A DNA stretch of 64,000 nt from Paenarthrobacter histidinolovorans (GCF_014647595.1 NZ_BMPM01000001.1:868001-932000), one strand, 5' to 3'. Shown: positions 1-8,737, numbered from the stretch's first letter. Notes: generated by a model from the sequence alone, not told the origin. Numbers and translations: made by a program.

Positions 1-2
1 AG

Positions 3-1244
3 CTCACCCGCCTGCAGCACACCGTGGCCTACGCCTACGACCGCGTTCCCCTGTACAAGCGCAAGTTCGACGAAGCCGGCGTGCACCCCACCGACCTGCG
101 CGAGCTCAGCGATCTTGGCAAGTTCCCGTATACCACCAAGGAAGACCTCCGCCTGGAGTACCCGTTCGGCATGTTCGCCGTGCCGCAGGACCAGGTGGCA
201 CGCATCCACGCCAGCTCCGGCACCACCGGACGGCCAACCGTGGTGGGCTACACCAAGAACGACCTCGCCAACTGGGCAACCCTGGTGGCCCGCTCCTTCC
301 GCGCCTCCGGCGTCCGGCCCGGCATGAAGGTGCACAACGCCTACGGCTACGGCCTCTTCACCGGGGGCCTCGGTGCGCACGCAGGCGCCGAAGCGCTGGG
401 CTGCACCGTCATCCCCATGTCGGGCGGCCAGACCGAACGCCAGATCCAGCTCATCCAGGACTTCAAGCCGGACGCCATCCTGGCCACCCCCACGTACCTG
501 CTCACCATCGCCGACGCCATGGCGCACATGGGTATCGATCCCACGTCCACCTCGCTCAAGTACGCCGTGCTCGGCGCCGAACCGTGGACCGAAGAGATGC
601 GCCACGAACTCGAAGTCACCATGAACATCAAAGCCTCGGACATCTACGGGCTCTCCGAAGTCATGGGTCCGGGCGTCGCCGGCGAAGCTGTTGAGACGCA
701 GGACGGCTGCCACATCTGGGAGGACCACTTCCGCCCCGAAATCATCGATCCCTTTGATCACTCCACGGTCCTTGCTGACGGCGAACCGGGCGAGTTGGTG
801 TTTACCTCTTTGACCAAAGAAGCCCTGCCCATCATCCGGTACCGCACCAAGGACCTCACCCGCCTGCTCCCCGGCACCGCACGCCCCGCGCACCGCCGTA
901 TGGGCCGCATCACCGGACGCAGCGACGACATGATCATCCTCCGCGGCGTGAACCTCTTCCCGTCCCAGATCGAAGAAATCGCGCTCCGTATCCCCGAGCT
1001 CAGCCCACACTTCCAACTTGAAATCACCCGCCCGGAGGGCAAACGCATGGACTCGCTGACCGTGAAGATCGAGCGGCGCGAAAACGTCACCGCTGATGCC
1101 GGCACGACGGCGGCACACGCCTTGCGTGAGCAGATCAAGATCCACGTCGGGTCATCCTGCGTCGTCGATGTTGTGGAGCCAGGTTCGCTTGAGCGGTCAA
1201 ATGGCAAGCTCCGCCGGATCTACGACATGCGGCCCAAGGGCTGA
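3..1244 (+). CDS. paaK: Phenylacetate-CoA ligase, 5' end cut off by the window edge
   Basis: This AMP-forming ligase makes phenylacetyl-CoA from phenylacetate, CoA and ATP, the entry step of aerobic phenylacetate breakdown. The frame is open from the first complete codon at base 3, so the true start lies upstream; about 413 residues are visible against a usual ~430-440, so little is missing. Visible motifs are the adenylate-binding SSGTTGRPT loop, the RYRTKDLTRLLPG segment and the C-terminal GRITGRSDDMIILRGVN hinge typical of PaaK rather than of general acyl-CoA synthetases. A TetR regulator follows after 37 bp in the same direction, and paaZ lies convergent beyond it. Confidence 0.93.
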   Translation, partial: LTRLQHTVAYAYDRVPLYKRKFDEAGVHPTDLRELSDLGKFPYTTKEDLRLEYPFGMFAVPQDQVARIHASSGTTGRPTVVGYTKNDLANWATLVARSFRASGVRPGMKVHNAYGYGLFTGGLGAHAGAEALGCTVIPMSGGQTERQIQLIQDFKPDAILATPTYLLTIADAMAHMGIDPTSTSLKYAVLGAEPWTEEMRHELEVTMNIKASDIYGLSEVMGPGVAGEAVETQDGCHIWEDHFRPEIIDPFDHSTVLADGEPGELVFTSLTKEALPIIRYRTKDLTRLLPGTARPAHRRMGRITGRSDDMIILRGVNLFPSQIEEIALRIPELSPHFQLEITRPEGKRMDSLTVKIERRENVTADAGTTAAHALREQIKIHVGSSCVVDVVEPGSLERSNGKLRRIYDMRPKG

Positions 1245-1281
1245 GCGCCTCCCCCCGTTGAGATCATGAGAAAATGCCAGC

Positions 1282-1884
1282 ATGCCTACTGAGACCACCA
1301 CCAAGCGCGGACGGCCCGGTTATGACCAGCAGTCGGTGCTCCGCATCGCCGTCGACGTCTTCAACCGCCACGGGTACGACGCAACGTCCATGGGCATTCT
1401 GGCCGAGAACCTCGGGATCTCCAAGTCAGCCATCTACCACCACGTGCCGTCCAAGGGCGATCTTCTGAAGCTCGCCCTGGACCACGCGTTGGGCGGTCTT
1501 GAGGCCATCCTGGAGGAGCCCTCGGCCACGTCAGGGCCCGCCGATGCACGCCTCGAGTTCGTGCTGCGGCAGACCATCGCCGTGCTGGTGGACCGGCTGC
1601 CGTTCGTGACCCTGCTCCTGCGATTGCGTGGCAACACGGAGATCGAACGGGACGCACTGGAACGCCGGCGCGCGTTCGACCACAAGGTAGCTGAACTGAT
1701 CTCCGCTGCCCGCGAGGACGGCTCCCTGCGCCAGGACATCGATCCCCGGACCGTCACACGCCTCCTGTTCGGCACCATCAACTCGATCGTCGAGTGGTAC
1801 AAGCCCGGCGGCTCACTGTCCCCCGAGAAGCTCGCGGACGACGTCATCACCATGGCCTTCGACGGACTCCACACCGCAGCCTGA
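1282..1884 (+). CDS. paaR: TetR-family transcriptional regulator, probable PaaR
   Basis: A 200-residue one-domain repressor. The N-terminal TetR helix-turn-helix is clear (ISKSAIYHHVPSKGDLL at about residues 49-65), followed by a helical ligand-binding region ending in VTRLLFGTINSIVEWY, a common TetR C-domain feature. It starts 37 bp after paaK and probably shares its transcript. Two similar palindromes of TetR type lie before paaZ and before the thiolase operon, which makes a PaaR role (released by phenylacetyl-CoA in known systems) the best guess. The regulator's identity is inferred from context, not from a diagnostic residue. Confidence 0.75.
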   Translation: MPTETTTKRGRPGYDQQSVLRIAVDVFNRHGYDATSMGILAENLGISKSAIYHHVPSKGDLLKLALDHALGGLEAILEEPSATSGPADARLEFVLRQTIAVLVDRLPFVTLLLRLRGNTEIERDALERRRAFDHKVAELISAAREDGSLRQDIDPRTVTRLLFGTINSIVEWYKPGGSLSPEKLADDVITMAFDGLHTAA

Positions 1885-1929
1885 CCCTCCCGCACAGCCC
1901 ACGCCCTCAGACGCGCAGGCTCAAAACGA

Positions 1930-1958
1930 AACGCCCTCCCACAATGTGGGAAGGCGTT
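1930..1958. terminator. Bidirectional hairpin terminator between paaR and paaZ
   Basis: Two 14-base arms (1930-1943 and 1945-1958) are complementary around a one-base gap, with a T-run after the right arm and A-rich sequence before the left. It sits between convergent genes, so it can serve both strands. Confidence 0.8.
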
Positions 1959-2007
1959 TTGTTCGTGAGCCGGCGTCACCACCAAACCCCAGGGACCTGA
2001 GGGAGGG

Positions 2008-4107
2008 TTACTTCTCCACGAGGGTCAGGACATCGTAGGTGGCGACGATTTCGTCGTTCTGGTTGGTCAGGACGGCGTCCCAGGCCACCTCGCCGTACTC
2101 GTCGGTCTCACGCGGGGTGATCTTCTTGGCGGTCAACGTGACCCGGATGGAGTCACCCGCTGCAACAGGGGTGATGAAGCGCAGGTTCTCCAGGCCGTAG
2201 TTGGCCAGCACGGGACCCGGCGCGGGCTCCACGAACAGACCTGCGGCCCAGCTCAGCAGCAAGTAGCCGTGGGCCACGATGCCCGGGAAGAACGGGTTGG
2301 CCTCGGCAGCCTCCTGGTTGGTGTGCGCGTAGAAGGTGTCGCCCGTGGAGTTCGCGAAGGCGGTGATGTCTTCGAGGCTCACCTGGCGCAGGTCCGAACG
2401 GACGGCGTCGCCAATGCGCAGGGTTGAGAGGTGCTTCCGGAACGGGTGCTCGCCTTCGGTTTCGACCGTGAAGTTGCGGTCGGCACCGGTGTGCCACTGG
2501 CCAGTGACCGCGGTGAGCATGTTCGGGGACCCTTGGATGGCCGTGCGCTGCATGTGGTGCAGGACGGAGCGGATGCCGCCCAGTTCCTCGCCGCCGCCGG
2601 CCCGGCCGGGACCGCCGTGGACCAGGTGGGGTACGGGCGATCCGTGCCCTGTGGATGAGCGCGCGTCTTCGCGGTTCAGCATGTGCACGCGGCCGTGGTG
2701 GGCGGCGATTCCCGTCACCAGTTCGCGGGCGACAGCGGGATCGTTGGTGCACACGGAGGCCACCAGCGAACCCGAGCCGCGGGCTGCCAAGCGGATGGCG
2801 TCGGCAAGGTCGGAGTACCCGAGCACGGAAGAAACAGGCCCGAAAGCTTCCAGGGAGTGGACTTCCTCGGCTTCGGCGTTGGCCCAGTTGAGGAGCACGG
2901 GCGACATGAACGCACCGCCCTGCACAACGCCCACCGCGCCACCAACGGAGGTCACCGACGGCGAATCGAGAGATCCGTACGCAAGTTCACCTCCGGCGTC
3001 GAGCATTGACTGCACGGCCGCGCGGACGTCGGCGAGCTGTTCGAGGGAAGCCAGGGCGCCCATGGTGACGCCCTCGGCGCGCGGGTCACCGAGGACAACG
3101 CGCTCGTTGATGCGGGCCCCGACGGCGGCCGCGACGTCGGCGGTCAGCTCCTGCGGAACGATGATGCGGCGGATGGCGGTGCACTTCTGGCCCGCCTTGA
3201 CGGTCATCTCGGTGACGACCGCTTTGACAAAGGCGTCGAACTCGGGGGTACCGGGGACGGCGTCGGGACCGAGGATGGCGGCGTTGAGCGAGTCGGTCTC
3301 GGAGGTGAAGCGAACGCCGCCCTGGACCACGTTGCGGTGGGATTTGAGCGAGTTCGCGGTGGACGCCGAGCCGGTGAAGGAGACGAGGTCGCGGTAGTCG
3401 AGTTCGTCCAGGATGGTCCGCGCGGAGCCTGAAATCAGCTGGAGGGAACCTGCCGGGAGGATGCCGGACTCGACTATTGCCTTCACGGCGTCAGCGGCCA
3501 CATAGCCCGTGGGAGTCGCCGGCTTCACGATGGTGGGAACGCCGGCCAGGAACGCGGGTGCGAACTTTTCCAGCATGCCCCAGACCGGGAAGTTGAAGGC
3601 GTTGATCTGCACGGCGACGCCGGGAATGCGGGTGTAGATGTGTTGACCGGCGAACGAGCCGTCCTTGGAGAGCACCTCCATGGGGCCGTCAACAATGACC
3701 TGTGAGTTCGGGAGTTCGCGGCGTCCTTTGGAACCGAAGGTAAAGAGGACACCGATGCCGCCGTCGATGTCGATCATGTTGTCGATCTTGGTGGCGCCGC
3801 TCTGCGAGGAAGACGCGTAGAGCTCTTCACGGCGTCCGTTGAGGTACATGGCAAGCTCTTTGAGCTTGAGTGCGCGCTGGTGGAACGTCAGTTTTCCAAG
3901 TTCGGCCTGGCCGGTAGTGCGCGCGAAATTCACGACGGCGGCGAGGTCCAGTCCGTCGGTGCTCACGTTCGCCAGGACTTCTCCGGTGCTGGCGTCGCGT
4001 ACAGGAACCTTCCTGGCGTCAGGCGCCGGGGTCCACCAGGCCCCCTGGACGTAGCTGGGGACGGTGGCAACGGCTGTGGTTTCCGGGGCGACTGCGGTAG
4101 TGGTCAT
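2008..4107 (-). CDS. paaZ: PaaZ, bifunctional oxepin-CoA hydrolase / 3-oxo-5,6-dehydrosuberyl-CoA semialdehyde dehydrogenase
   Basis: PaaZ opens the oxepin-CoA ring and oxidises the resulting semialdehyde in the phenylacetate pathway. At 699 residues it matches the two-domain family. The aldehyde dehydrogenase part (about 1-520) shows catalytic Cys309 in VKAGQKCTA and Glu270 in FTSETDS, offset by 14 from the E. coli residues. The C-terminal MaoC-like hydratase has the ANSTGDTFYAH and GIVAHGYLLLSW motifs. I chose the ATG at 4107 because AAGGA precedes it at good spacing; an in-frame ATG eight codons upstream lacks that. It is transcribed alone, with a TetR-type palindrome 64-85 bases upstream. 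Confidence 0.95.
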   Translation of the reverse strand: MTTTAVAPETTAVATVPSYVQGAWWTPAPDARKVPVRDASTGEVLANVSTDGLDLAAVVNFARTTGQAELGKLTFHQRALKLKELAMYLNGRREELYASSSQSGATKIDNMIDIDGGIGVLFTFGSKGRRELPNSQVIVDGPMEVLSKDGSFAGQHIYTRIPGVAVQINAFNFPVWGMLEKFAPAFLAGVPTIVKPATPTGYVAADAVKAIVESGILPAGSLQLISGSARTILDELDYRDLVSFTGSASTANSLKSHRNVVQGGVRFTSETDSLNAAILGPDAVPGTPEFDAFVKAVVTEMTVKAGQKCTAIRRIIVPQELTADVAAAVGARINERVVLGDPRAEGVTMGALASLEQLADVRAAVQSMLDAGGELAYGSLDSPSVTSVGGAVGVVQGGAFMSPVLLNWANAEAEEVHSLEAFGPVSSVLGYSDLADAIRLAARGSGSLVASVCTNDPAVARELVTGIAAHHGRVHMLNREDARSSTGHGSPVPHLVHGGPGRAGGGEELGGIRSVLHHMQRTAIQGSPNMLTAVTGQWHTGADRNFTVETEGEHPFRKHLSTLRIGDAVRSDLRQVSLEDITAFANSTGDTFYAHTNQEAAEANPFFPGIVAHGYLLLSWAAGLFVEPAPGPVLANYGLENLRFITPVAAGDSIRVTLTAKKITPRETDEYGEVAWDAVLTNQNDEIVATYDVLTLVEK

Positions 4108-4170
4108 CGTCGACGGGTCCTTCCAAGGCACATGAAATCGGCACGGTCATTGATGACAGAAGCCAACATT

Positions 4171-4192
4171 ACTGACCGGCCGTTCGGTAATA
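4171..4192. promoter_or_regulatory. Probable PaaR operator upstream of paaZ
   Basis: A 22-base imperfect palindrome built on ACCG-NN-CG-NN-CGGT. It agrees at nearly all fixed positions with the palindrome I recall for the TetR-type PaaR of Corynebacterium glutamicum. It lies upstream of the paaZ start next to an AT-rich TAATATATA stretch that could be the promoter. A weaker relative lies at 8648-8669. Confidence 0.7.
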
Positions 4193-4236
4193 TATACAGG
4201 GTACATGAATCCCCCGGCGAGTACAGCAGTTGTTTT

Positions 4237-4965
4237 TCAACCGGGGAAGTCCGGCCTGGCTCCCACTTTGGCCCGGACCGCGCCCAGCTCCTCCGGAGAA
4301 ACCCCGTTGTCCGTGAGGAATCCAGCAACATCAAGCGAAGCCAGGAAGATCCGCAGGCTCCTCAGGCGTTCGGCCACCATGGCCTCGAGCTGCTCATCGG
4401 GAAGGTACGGATCATGTGCGTGTGGCGCGCCATGGGTCCGGTGCCGCTCGTTGATTCCCCGGGCCGCAAGCTCGTACCCGGCAAGGATTTCCTGATCGTC
4501 CATCCCCGCGAGCCGCTGCAGCATCAGGGCGATCATGCCGCTCCGGTCCCTCCCGGCAGAACAGTGCACCACCACTTTGCCCGGTGAGGCAGCAATGGCC
4601 TTGAAAACCGCGGCCACTTTGTCCCCGAACAGCTGCAGATAGTCGCCGTACTGTGCCGGATCCCTCAGGTACGGACCAAACAACTCATCGAATTGGCTGT
4701 GGTCCGGGTCTTCCGTAGGGCAATGGACGACGTCGATCCGCGCCTTCACATCGTCCGGCACCTCGGGATCGGTGTCGCGTTGCCGCCGCTCGCGCGAGGC
4801 GCGGAGGTCGATCACGGTGCGGACGCCGTCGTCGTACATTTGCTGCCAGCCGTCCCCGGTGACCCATTCGTGGCGACCCATCCGGTACACGTCGCCGGCG
4901 ATCTTCCAGGCGTTGACAGCGCCATCCCAGTGGACACTTTGGTGAGTTGAAGAAGTCCCATCCAT
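4237..4965 (-). CDS. Protein tyrosine/serine phosphatase (Y_phosphatase3 type)
   Basis: A 242-residue soluble phosphatase. The catalytic CX5R loop is intact in VVHCSAGRDRSG, where Cys is the nucleophile and Arg binds phosphate. The N-terminal half has the family motif RTVIDLRASRER and an acidic loop. The C-terminal part (about 170-242) is helical, as in bacterial PTPs related to the IphP/PtpB group. It lies between paaZ and a GNAT gene, all on the minus strand, with no sign that it takes part in phenylacetate metabolism. The ribosome site before the start is weak, so the start could lie a few codons further in. Confidence 0.85.
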   Translation of the reverse strand: MDGTSSTHQSVHWDGAVNAWKIAGDVYRMGRHEWVTGDGWQQMYDDGVRTVIDLRASRERRQRDTDPEVPDDVKARIDVVHCPTEDPDHSQFDELFGPYLRDPAQYGDYLQLFGDKVAAVFKAIAASPGKVVVHCSAGRDRSGMIALMLQRLAGMDDQEILAGYELAARGINERHRTHGAPHAHDPYLPDEQLEAMVAERLRSLRIFLASLDVAGFLTDNGVSPEELGAVRAKVGARPDFPG

Positions 4966-5000
4966 AGCAGCCAGCTAAGCACATTGGGTGCGAGGAAGGG

Positions 5001-5064
5001 ACTGCCCGCCGAGGGGTGAGCTCTCGGGACTAACTGCCCGCCGAGGGGTGAGCTCTCGGGACTA
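5001..5064. repeat. Exact tandem duplication of a 32-bp unit
   Basis: Bases 5001-5032 and 5033-5064 are identical. Each unit carries a partial palindrome (CCGAG ... CTCGG around GAGCTC). An inverted near-copy of about 21 bases follows at 5081-5102 and overlaps the end of the acetyltransferase gene, so the transcript of that gene could fold either unit against the inverted copy. Confidence 0.85.
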
Positions 5065-5080
5065 AACGCCGGCGCTTACC

Positions 5081-5102
5081 GCCGAAAGCTCACCCCTCGG
5101 CG
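5081..5102. terminator. Inverted partner of the 32-bp repeat; probable terminator arm
   Basis: This segment is the near reverse complement (one mismatch in ~20) of the core of the repeat units at 5001-5064. It includes the last codons of the GNAT gene. Pairing with the nearest unit (about 5039-5060) gives a strong hairpin straight after the stop codon on the minus strand. Confidence 0.55.
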
Positions 5103-5692
5103 CCGTACTTGGCCAGCCGGTACTCCAGACCGTTGCGGACAGCCGGCCACTCGTGCTCGAGGATGGAGAACACCACGGTGTCGCGAAGCACGCCGTCCTT
5201 GGTGCGGGAGTGGTTCCGGAGCACCCCGTCCTGCTTGGCGCCGAGCCGGGCAATGGCTTCGCGGGACTGGTGGTTCAGCCAGTGCGTGCGGAATTCCACG
5301 GCAGGACAGCCCAACACTTCAAAGGCGTGCCTCAGCAGCAGCAACTTGGAATCCGGGTTGGTTCCCGTGCCGTGCGCCGAGGCCGCGTTCCAAGTGGAAC
5401 CGATCTCCACGCGAGGGGTCGCTGCGTCGATGTTCATGTAGGTGGTCATGCCGATCAGCTTGCCCGTAGCCCTGGACCGTGTGGCGAAGGGCAGCATGGA
5501 GCCGGCCTCCTGCAACGAAAGGCGGCGTTCGATGTCCGCAGCCATGCCCTCCGGAGTGGGAACCGAGGTGTACCAGAGCTTCCACAAGTCGCCATCCCGG
5601 GCCGCGTCCACCAGGCCATCGTGGTGTTCCTGCGTCAACGGCTCAAGGGTCACGAACTTGCCGGTCAAGGTGATGGGTTCAATGAAAGTCAC
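5090..5692 (-). CDS. GNAT-family N-acetyltransferase (RimJ/RimL type)
   Basis: A 200-residue acetyltransferase. The layout ITLTGKFVTLEPL at the N-terminus, the SRATGKLIGMTTYM strand pair, the EIGSTW segment and the C-terminal HWLNHQSREAIARLGAKQDG motif are those of the RimJ/RimL-like group that acetylates protein N-termini or small amines. The acetyl-CoA loop region (around ASAHGTGTNPDSK) is less canonical. The gene stands alone between the phosphatase and the paaH operon, 26 bp from the latter. The substrate cannot be told from sequence. Its 3' end is built into an inverted repeat. Confidence 0.85.
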   Translation of the reverse strand: MTFIEPITLTGKFVTLEPLTQEHHDGLVDAARDGDLWKLWYTSVPTPEGMAADIERRLSLQEAGSMLPFATRSRATGKLIGMTTYMNIDAATPRVEIGSTWNAASAHGTGTNPDSKLLLLRHAFEVLGCPAVEFRTHWLNHQSREAIARLGAKQDGVLRNHSRTKDGVLRDTVVFSILEHEWPAVRNGLEYRLAKYGAEG

Positions 5693-5718
5693 CCGGATAG
5701 CCTAACCGGCTGCGGCGA

Positions 5719-6582
5719 TTAGTCGTTCCAGTCGAAGAAACCCTTGCCGGTCTTGCGGCCCAGCTCGCCCCGCGCCACTTTGTCCCGCAGGATCTGCGGC
5801 GGAGCAAAACGGTCACCCAGCGTGGAATGGAGATACTCGGCAATGCCGAGCCGCACATCCAGCCCAACGATGTCCGTGGTCTTCAGCGGTCCTGTGGGGT
5901 GCTTGTAGCCGAGAACCATGGCGGCATCGATGTCTTCCGCTGAGGCCACGCCTTCTTCCACCATGCGCATCGCTTCCAGGGCAATCGCCACGCCCAGCCG
6001 TGAGGACGCGAAGCCAGGAGCGTCATTGACGACGACGGCGGTCTTGCCGAGTGCCTCAGTCCAGCTTTTCGCCGCAGCAGCGAGTTCGGGAGACGTCTCC
6101 TTGGCCAGCACCACTTCGATGAGGGTGGAGGCGGGAACAGGGTTGAAGAAGTGCAGCCCGACGAAGTTGGCGGGACGGCGAAGTTCGTTGGCGAGTCCTG
6201 TGACCGAAAGCGACGACGTGTTGGAGGCCAGGAAGGCATCGGCAGAGAGGTGCTCCTCCACCGCCTTGAGCGCCGTGACCTTGAGGTCGTAGTCCTCCGG
6301 CACGGCTTCCACCACCAAGCCACAGTGGATGAACGATTCGTAGTCCGTGGAGGCACTGAACCGGGACATCACATCTTCGGTAGTTTCCGTGAGGGTGCCG
6401 CGGGCAGCGGATTTTGCCACGGCGTCGGCTACCCGGGAGTGGGCACCGGCTGCAGCCTCATGGTCGCGTTCCACCACCACCACGGTGGCCCCCTTGGTGA
6501 GGAAGGCGTGCGCGATGCCGGCACCCATCCGGCCACCGCCCAGCACTCCTACGACGTGCGGAATTTCGGGTACTGCGGTCAT
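5719..6582 (-). CDS. paaH: 3-hydroxyacyl-CoA dehydrogenase (PaaH type)
   Basis: A 287-residue NAD-dependent dehydrogenase expected to oxidise 3-hydroxyadipyl-CoA in the lower phenylacetate pathway. The Rossmann loop is GVLGGGRMGAGIAH near the N-terminus and the catalytic region carries HFFNPVPAS; the C-terminal domain has GYKHPTGPLKTTDIVGLD. It is the last gene of a three-gene operon; its ATG overlaps the stop of the hydratase by four bases (ATGA), indicating translational coupling. A role in general butyrate or fatty acid oxidation is possible, but the partners and the operator upstream of the operon favour phenylacetate. Confidence 0.88.
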   Translation of the reverse strand: MTAVPEIPHVVGVLGGGRMGAGIAHAFLTKGATVVVVERDHEAAAGAHSRVADAVAKSAARGTLTETTEDVMSRFSASTDYESFIHCGLVVEAVPEDYDLKVTALKAVEEHLSADAFLASNTSSLSVTGLANELRRPANFVGLHFFNPVPASTLIEVVLAKETSPELAAAAKSWTEALGKTAVVVNDAPGFASSRLGVAIALEAMRMVEEGVASAEDIDAAMVLGYKHPTGPLKTTDIVGLDVRLGIAEYLHSTLGDRFAPPQILRDKVARGELGRKTGKGFFDWND

Positions 6583-7379
6583 TTCCGGTTCCTGTCCTGC
6601 GCGGGGGCGTCTTTGTCGTGCGAAGCGGCCGATTTCTTATCGAGGAATGCCTGCATGCGGTCGAACTTGGCCTGGGACTCAAAGAGGATTCCCTGGGCGA
6701 GTGTGTCAATCACGGGGTGGGCCTCCGCCGGCGCATGGAACACCGACTTGGTGATGCGCACGGCCATCGGATCCTGCCGGGCGATCCGGTCCGCCAGAGC
6801 ATGAGCCGCATCAATCAGCTCGGGTGCCTCGTAGATTCCCGTGATGAGGTTGATCCGCAGGGCTTCTTCGGCCCGCAGCACCGCGCCGGCCAGTAGTATC
6901 TCCTTGGCTTTCGGTTCACCGACGAGTTCCTTCAGGCGCCAGGTAGCGCCGGCAGCGGCCATGATGCCCAGGCCGGTCTCCGGGTTTCCGATCCGCACGC
7001 TCGGGGTGCCGATCCGGAAGTCCGCAGCGTAGGCGAGCTCGGCACCGCCTCCCAGGCAGTAGCCGTCCAAGGCGGCAATGACGGGCATGGGCAGCTTGGC
7101 GATGCGGACAAAGATGGTCGAGTTGATCCCCTGCAAGGCGTCGTCCCGGCGCCGCTCCCGCAGTTGTCCGATGTCGGCCCCGGAGGCGAAGACCCCATTT
7201 GTTCCCGCGATGATCAGGACTTTGGGGTTGCGTTCCAGCTCGGCACACACCGCATGAAGCTCGTCCACCATCTTTTGGTCGATGGCGTTGCGGACCTCGG
7301 GGCGGTTCAGCAGAACGGTCAGGCGGTCGTCGCGCTCCTCGAGCAGAAGCGTGGTGAAATCCTCGGGATTCAGTGCCAT
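6579..7379 (-). CDS. paaF: Enoyl-CoA hydratase (PaaF-like)
   Basis: A 266-residue crotonase-fold enzyme, probably the hydratase acting on 2,3-dehydroadipyl-CoA. The oxyanion-hole strand is FASGADIGQL. Both acid residues used by true hydratases are visible, in GGGAELA and in NPETGLGI, which argues for hydratase over isomerase. Translation starts at 7379: the ATG shares a base with the TAA of the thiolase gene (TAATG), and the 3' end overlaps paaH by four bases. Longer open frames running into the thiolase gene are not the real start. No PaaG-type isomerase gene is seen in the window. Confidence 0.85.
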   Translation of the reverse strand: MALNPEDFTTLLLEERDDRLTVLLNRPEVRNAIDQKMVDELHAVCAELERNPKVLIIAGTNGVFASGADIGQLRERRRDDALQGINSTIFVRIAKLPMPVIAALDGYCLGGGAELAYAADFRIGTPSVRIGNPETGLGIMAAAGATWRLKELVGEPKAKEILLAGAVLRAEEALRINLITGIYEAPELIDAAHALADRIARQDPMAVRITKSVFHAPAEAHPVIDTLAQGILFESQAKFDRMQAFLDKKSAASHDKDAPAQDRNRK

Positions 7380-8605
7380 TACACGCCTTCCAGCAGCATT
7401 GCCGTGCCTTGGCCTACGCCGATGCACATGGTGGCCAGACCGAGCTTTGGTCCCGTCACCGTGGTCAGTTCGCGTTCCATCCGGCCCAGCAGCGTGATGG
7501 CGATTCTTGAGCCGCTGGAACCGAGGGGGTGTCCCAAACTGATGGCGCCGCCGTCGTTGTTGACGATTTCGGGGTCGAGTCCAAGGCGACGCATGCTGGC
7601 CAGCGACTGGGTGGCAAAGGCCTCGTTGAGTTCCACGGCCCCGAGCTGGTCCACTGATAGCCCGGTGCGTCCCAGGACCTTCTGCGTGGCCGGGACCGGT
7701 CCGATGCCCATGATTTCCGGCTCGCAACCGGCCGAGGCACCGTCGATGATGCGGGCGCGGGGCGTGAGGCCGAACTTCTTGATGGCGGCTTCGGAAGCGA
7801 CGATGATGGCCGAGGCGCCGTCGTTGAGCGTTGAGGAGTTGCCAGCGGTCACTACGGATCCGCCCGGAACAACGGGCCGCAGCCCGGCAAGGACGTCCAT
7901 GGTGGTTCCCTCGCGGGGGCCCTCGTCCGTGTCCACCACAGTCTCGGACTTCCGTGTTTTGACGGTGACGGGAACGATCTCGTCCATGAACCGGCCGCCG
8001 GCAATGGCTGCCAGGGCGCGTTCATGCGAACGGACGGCGAAAGCATCAGCGTCTTCGCGCGAAATGTTGTCCACACGGCCCACTTCCTCAGCCGTTTCCG
8101 GCATGGAATAGGTCATCTTGCCGTCACGGGACAGCCCGCCCTTGGTGAACAACGGGTTGGTGAAGCGCCACCCGATGGAGGTATCGAAGATCTGGCCCGG
8201 CTTGGCGAACGCGGTGGCGGGCTTTTCCTGGACCCAGGGTGCACGGCTCATGGACTCGACGCCGCCGGCCACCACGATGTCCGCGGCACCGGATTTGATC
8301 ATCTGGCTGGCCATGATGATGGCGCTCAAACCCGAGGCGCACAGTCGGTTGACCGTGATGCCCGGGATGTGGAGGGGCAGTCCGGCAAGCAAGGTTGCCA
8401 TGCGGGCAACATTGCGGTTTTCTTCGCCGGCACCGTTGGCGTTGCCGAGGATCACTTCATCAATCGAGTCAGGATCGACGCCGGCACGCGCCACAGCTTC
8501 CCGGACCACCAATGCGGCGAGATCGTCGGGGCGGACTGAGGACAGCGCCCCACCATAGCGACCTACGGGCGTCCGTGCGCCGCCAACAAGAAAAGCCTCG
8601 ACCAT
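7379..8605 (-). CDS. paaJ: Acetyl-CoA acyltransferase, probable beta-ketoadipyl-CoA thiolase
   Basis: A 408-residue thiolase, the first gene of the operon. The nucleophilic Cys is in NRLCASGLSAI (about residue 89), the His in ISLGHPLGSSGSR and the second Cys in MCIGVGQG near the C-terminus, so all catalytic residues are present. Together with the hydratase and dehydrogenase behind it, it completes the conversion of dehydroadipyl-CoA to acetyl-CoA and succinyl-CoA. The predicted PaaR-like palindrome lies 43-64 bases before the start codon. A broader degradative thiolase role cannot be excluded. Confidence 0.87.
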   Translation of the reverse strand: MVEAFLVGGARTPVGRYGGALSSVRPDDLAALVVREAVARAGVDPDSIDEVILGNANGAGEENRNVARMATLLAGLPLHIPGITVNRLCASGLSAIIMASQMIKSGAADIVVAGGVESMSRAPWVQEKPATAFAKPGQIFDTSIGWRFTNPLFTKGGLSRDGKMTYSMPETAEEVGRVDNISREDADAFAVRSHERALAAIAGGRFMDEIVPVTVKTRKSETVVDTDEGPREGTTMDVLAGLRPVVPGGSVVTAGNSSTLNDGASAIIVASEAAIKKFGLTPRARIIDGASAGCEPEIMGIGPVPATQKVLGRTGLSVDQLGAVELNEAFATQSLASMRRLGLDPEIVNNDGGAISLGHPLGSSGSRIAITLLGRMERELTTVTGPKLGLATMCIGVGQGTAMLLEGV

Positions 8606-8647
8606 GAGAACATCCTTCGCGAAAGTGAAAGGGACCGGCCCGGAATA

Positions 8648-8669
8648 ATATACCGACCGTTCGTTCTAT
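8648..8669. promoter_or_regulatory. Second, weaker PaaR-like operator before the thiolase operon
   Basis: The left half ACCGACCGTTCG matches the site before paaZ; the right half is degenerate (CGTT in place of CGGT). It is embedded in AT-rich sequence that could form the promoter of the thiolase-hydratase-dehydrogenase operon. Confidence 0.55.
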
Positions 8670-8737
8670 AAAGATTACACGGCCCTGCGGGACGGTCAAC
8701 AGATGAACCTCTCCGCCGGACCGTCCCGCGACCCCGC

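Noticed and set aside
6579..7727. Longer version of the enoyl-CoA hydratase gene
   Set aside because: The extra 116 residues would overlap the thiolase gene out of frame; the TAATG junction at 7379 is the natural start.
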